The notes beneath the pieces were generated by a model. That model did no database searches and had not been told where the DNA came from. It was given only the letters and a program-made list of their open reading frames with translations. Below, piece after piece: positions 61,260 through 64,000 of a DNA stretch of 64,000 nt (positions within the stretch are counted from its first letter, which is position 1; every line of letters starts with the position of its first letter). The stretch is from Anaeramoeba flamelloides (lineage: Eukaryota; Metamonada; Anaeramoebidae): NCBI GenBank assembly GCA_027625915.1, contig JANTQA010000008.1, positions 7,433,501-7,497,500 on the forward strand. The letters are read 5' to 3'. A program made the position numbers and the translations under genes.

Positions 61260-61450
61260 AAAGCTAACTGCGGTTTTGTTTTTTTATCTTTAAGTTTTTG
61301 TTTGGTTTTCTCGATCGTTTTTGTTTTATTCGAAAAATCAATAAAAAATAAACAATAATTTTCCAGAATTCAAAAAAATTGAGTGAAATCTATGGTTTTA
61401 CTCTATTCTTTTATATTCTGTAAAACATAGACACTCTACAAAAACTTAAT
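61260..61450. repeat. partial R7 repeat
   Basis: The R7 flank block (TTGAGTGAAATCTATGGTTT at 61379) is preceded by worn hairpin arms (GGTTTTCTCGATCG, GTTTTATTCGAAAAATC). Confidence 0.5.
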
Positions 61451-61696
61451 GGCTTTATAATGAAAAAATAGTTTAAAGTTTGTTCTCTGGTAAGATAATC
61501 TTATATTTGCACTTATATGAAAAGAAGATAACAAGTGTTTGATTAATGTATTATACATTGGGTGTATATTACATATAACTAGTAGTGTATGAGAACTTTT
61601 GCTTATGAGTGATTTTTTTTTTCAAATTTAATTTTTAATGGAATTTTATTTAGTATAATCCCATAATCAGGCCAATAAAATAGCTTGGTTTATTAT

Positions 61697-61834
61697 TATT
61701 GAAGAAGTTTAAATTACACTCGAGATGTCTTTTTACTTTAATTTCTTAAAAGGTAATTTAATCATAAAATCATAGATTTCACGATTATTCATGAGAAAGA
61801 CATACCCAAATTTTATTAATGTTTAAAAAGTAAA

Positions 61835-61874
<40 letters not shown>

Positions 61875-62205
61875 AAATATAAAAAGGGTTTATAAGAATC
61901 AATTTGGTAAAAAATCAAAAACCCATAATACTATTGGTTAATTAAAAACAAACAAAACCATAGTCACAATACTTTTGGTTAGGTTAGTTTAGTTTGATGG
62001 TTTATCATGTATGTTTATTGGGGGTAGTCGTTTGATTGCTTTCATTTCTTTTTTTTCTTTTTGATCAAAGTTTTTTTTAAAAAACCCATGATCATTTTTT
62101 GTCTTTGCCTTTTCTTTTTTTTTAAGTTGACCATACTTTTATGTTTCGGTATCTCAGTATTAGTAAGTAGTCACTTGATCTTTTTCCTTTTTTACCTACA
62201 CTTTA
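61697..62205 (-). repeat. dispersed repeat R1, copy D
   Basis: About 510 bp in reverse orientation, colinear with copies A and B: conserved end (AATTACACTCGAGATG) at 61712, the ATAGTATTATGGGTTTTTGATT region, the CATGATAAACCATCAA region and the AAAGGAAAAAGATCAAGTG block near 62185. Contains a 30-base A run at 61842. Confidence 0.65.
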
Positions 62206-63414
62206 CAATATAAAGAAAATTCAGACAGGGAATAAAAAAAAATATAGTGTTTTAAAACTTCAATCTATTTTCAAGGCAAATTTTTTTAGAATGATCCAAA
62301 AAAAAAAAAATTCATTAGAATCTTTAAAATTACAACAGAAATAAATATTTTTTAAGTGTTTGTAGATCAATCTAAAAAGCTTCACAACTCAATGAAAATG
62401 ATTACCAATAAATAGAGTGAAAAAAATTTATTCATTTTTTGATTGTAAAGAAAACTTACAAGTAATAAATTTATTTAAGGGGGTAGTCTTATGGTTTGAA
62501 TTTTAATCCTAAAAAAAAATTTCATTTTTAAAGATCAATGAAAAATTAGATTTTTATTATTAATGAGTACTATTTATTTTTCACATTAACACAAAACTTT
62601 CAATAAAAAAAAAAAGTTAATTTGTTTCTCAAAATCCCACTTCCCAGTTTTGTATAATTTTATGTTAATTCTGTAAATATTTTGTTAAGTAACTTACGGT
62701 ATTTATGAAAGTTGGGACAGGGAGCGGGGTTTTGAGAAATTGTAAAATTTTTTTATATTTTTTTTGATGTTTTTTTTGTTGGTTTTTTAACAAAGCTATT
62801 TTAACAAATCCGTAAAAGTAATTACAAATAATAATATTGGAAAAGAATTGTATTAACTATAGGTGCAAAAAGAATATTGCAAAGTCTAAAATTACAAAAA
62901 ATAATATTTCAACAAATTTATTTTAGATCTTGGAAGTGTATGAAAAATAAAAGAGTATTTGATGAAAACATAAAAAAACGCAATAATATCAATAAATCAG
63001 AATATTAATCTGAAATTATGATCCGACATAATAAAATGATAATCTATAAAATTGTTTATTTCAGCAAAATTGCGATAAAAAGCAAACTATTTTAGATTTA
63101 AATAAAAAAAGTATTCTTCTTTTCATTTTCTTCTTCTTTTTTTTTATATACAAAATTAAAATTCCAATCAATTTGGTTAAATCAAAAAATAAACACCCCA
63201 TTCAGAAAAAGATGTTGTAATCTAACATAGATGACTTTTTTCAAATAAGAGACTATTGATTTTAAAAAGTTAAATTCTCAAGAAGGAAGAGAACTTTCAA
63301 TACTCCTTCTTAATCGATTTAAAAAAACCCTTCTATTCAATGTAAAGAGAAGAAGAAAAGAAGAAAAATAGAAGAAAGAAAACAAGCTATCCAAACAATC
63401 ATTTAAATTTGTGA
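62206..63414. other. AT-rich spacer, nothing recognised
   Basis: No supported frame. Purine-rich AGAAG stretch at 63340-63385 just before the next open frame. Confidence 0.4.
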
Positions 63415-63726
63415 GTGTATATTTATGTTATTAAGGAAGATTTAAAACTTGAACAATCCCCTTTAAGCTTGAATAGAGTTAAGTTAATATTTTGTCCCAA
63501 TACGACCAAATATAAAATATATGATGGGTTTGTATTACCCTATGCATTTGTATTATTAGTAATATCTAATGTTGTCAATGGTTCGAGTAATGATTATTGG
63601 CCTCAAAGGATTACTATAGTTGATAGAAAGGCCCAACCGATTTGTCAGTCAAATCAAGATCAAAGAAAAACTATCTTTTTATTTAATCATTGGTTTGATT
63701 TGTTTTTTTTTTTATTCTTGTTTTAA
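63415..63726 (+). other. possible exon of an unrecognised gene
   Basis: A frame of 103 codons opens directly after a TGA and has no ATG, so if real it begins at a splice acceptor (GTGAG at 63415 or later). The middle (YKIYDGFVLPYAFVLLVISN, then DYWPQRITIVDRKAQPICQS) uses codons unlike the AT-rich spacers and includes one hydrophobic, possibly membrane-spanning, stretch. A donor of the ATTG|GTTTGA type near 63690 would match the B-box gene donor style. I do not recognise the protein. Confidence 0.3.
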
Positions 63727-64000
63727 AAGCACATTGTTTTTTTTTTTTTTCTGACGATCTGTTTGTTCACCAAAAAACATTTTTGAATTAAAAAAGGATT
63801 TTCAATTGTCCTAAAATGTATCAAATGTGTATTGAGAATATTTTCTTGTGTTTCAATATTAAGATAGTTCTCATAATATATTATGTTATTTTTTTTTTTT
63901 TAAGCTCTATCCCAAATTGATCTAGAAATTGTCAATTAGTCTAAAATGATAAATACAAAGATTAATAAAATAATATTTTTGACTATTTTTATCAGGCAAA

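Overview
The window is very AT-rich eukaryotic DNA with few genes, long spacers and spliced genes. The introns that can be placed use GT..AG ends (for example GTAAGT, GTAAAT and GTAAGA donors, and acceptors ending in AATAG or TTTAG). Lysine/glutamate-rich protein tails, a B-box plus TLDc protein, a possible MGN-start PAS-like exon and an RGS plus DUF547 protein together suggest a free-living protist. My best guess is an anaerobic amoeba of the Anaeramoeba type, but this is recollection of protein style and not a database result.

Layout. An M28 metallopeptidase of the ER metallopeptidase 1 type runs off the left edge (minus, 1-2433). A BLOC1S1 (BLOC-1/BORC subunit) gene with a long charged tail follows (minus, 4432-5220, with a likely 5' UTR intron). 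Repeat-rich DNA covers 5.3-12 kb. A B-box/coiled-coil/TLDc gene (minus, about 12073-15470) has a first intron holding transposon copies. The catalytic subunit of casein kinase 2 (minus, 20396-27297) has two exons separated by a 5.8 kb intron made mostly of nested miniature transposons. From 28 to 47 kb there is a myristoylation-type PAS-like fragment (plus, 31609), a coiled-coil exon (plus, 38781-39581) and a single-exon coiled-coil gene (plus, 42153-43679). An RGS-DUF547 signalling gene lies at 47025-50932 (plus, at least three exons). A decayed LINE reverse-transcriptase remnant lies near 53.0-53.8 kb. A giant gene (minus, 54819 to at least 60492) encodes the end of a calponin-homology domain followed by about ten divergent PH-like units.

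Between and inside the genes are at least seven families of short non-autonomous DNA elements. Several have TA target sites and CAGT-type ends (Tc1/mariner style), one has TTAA flanks (piggyBac style), and others are long hairpins. Their nesting gives a relative age order. I found no transposase, tRNA, rRNA or CRISPR. The genes do not form an obvious pathway, although several point to membrane traffic (BLOC1S1, PH-like repeats) and signalling (CK2, RGS, PAS-like). Exon joins are read from phase and homology only and have not been tested with transcripts.
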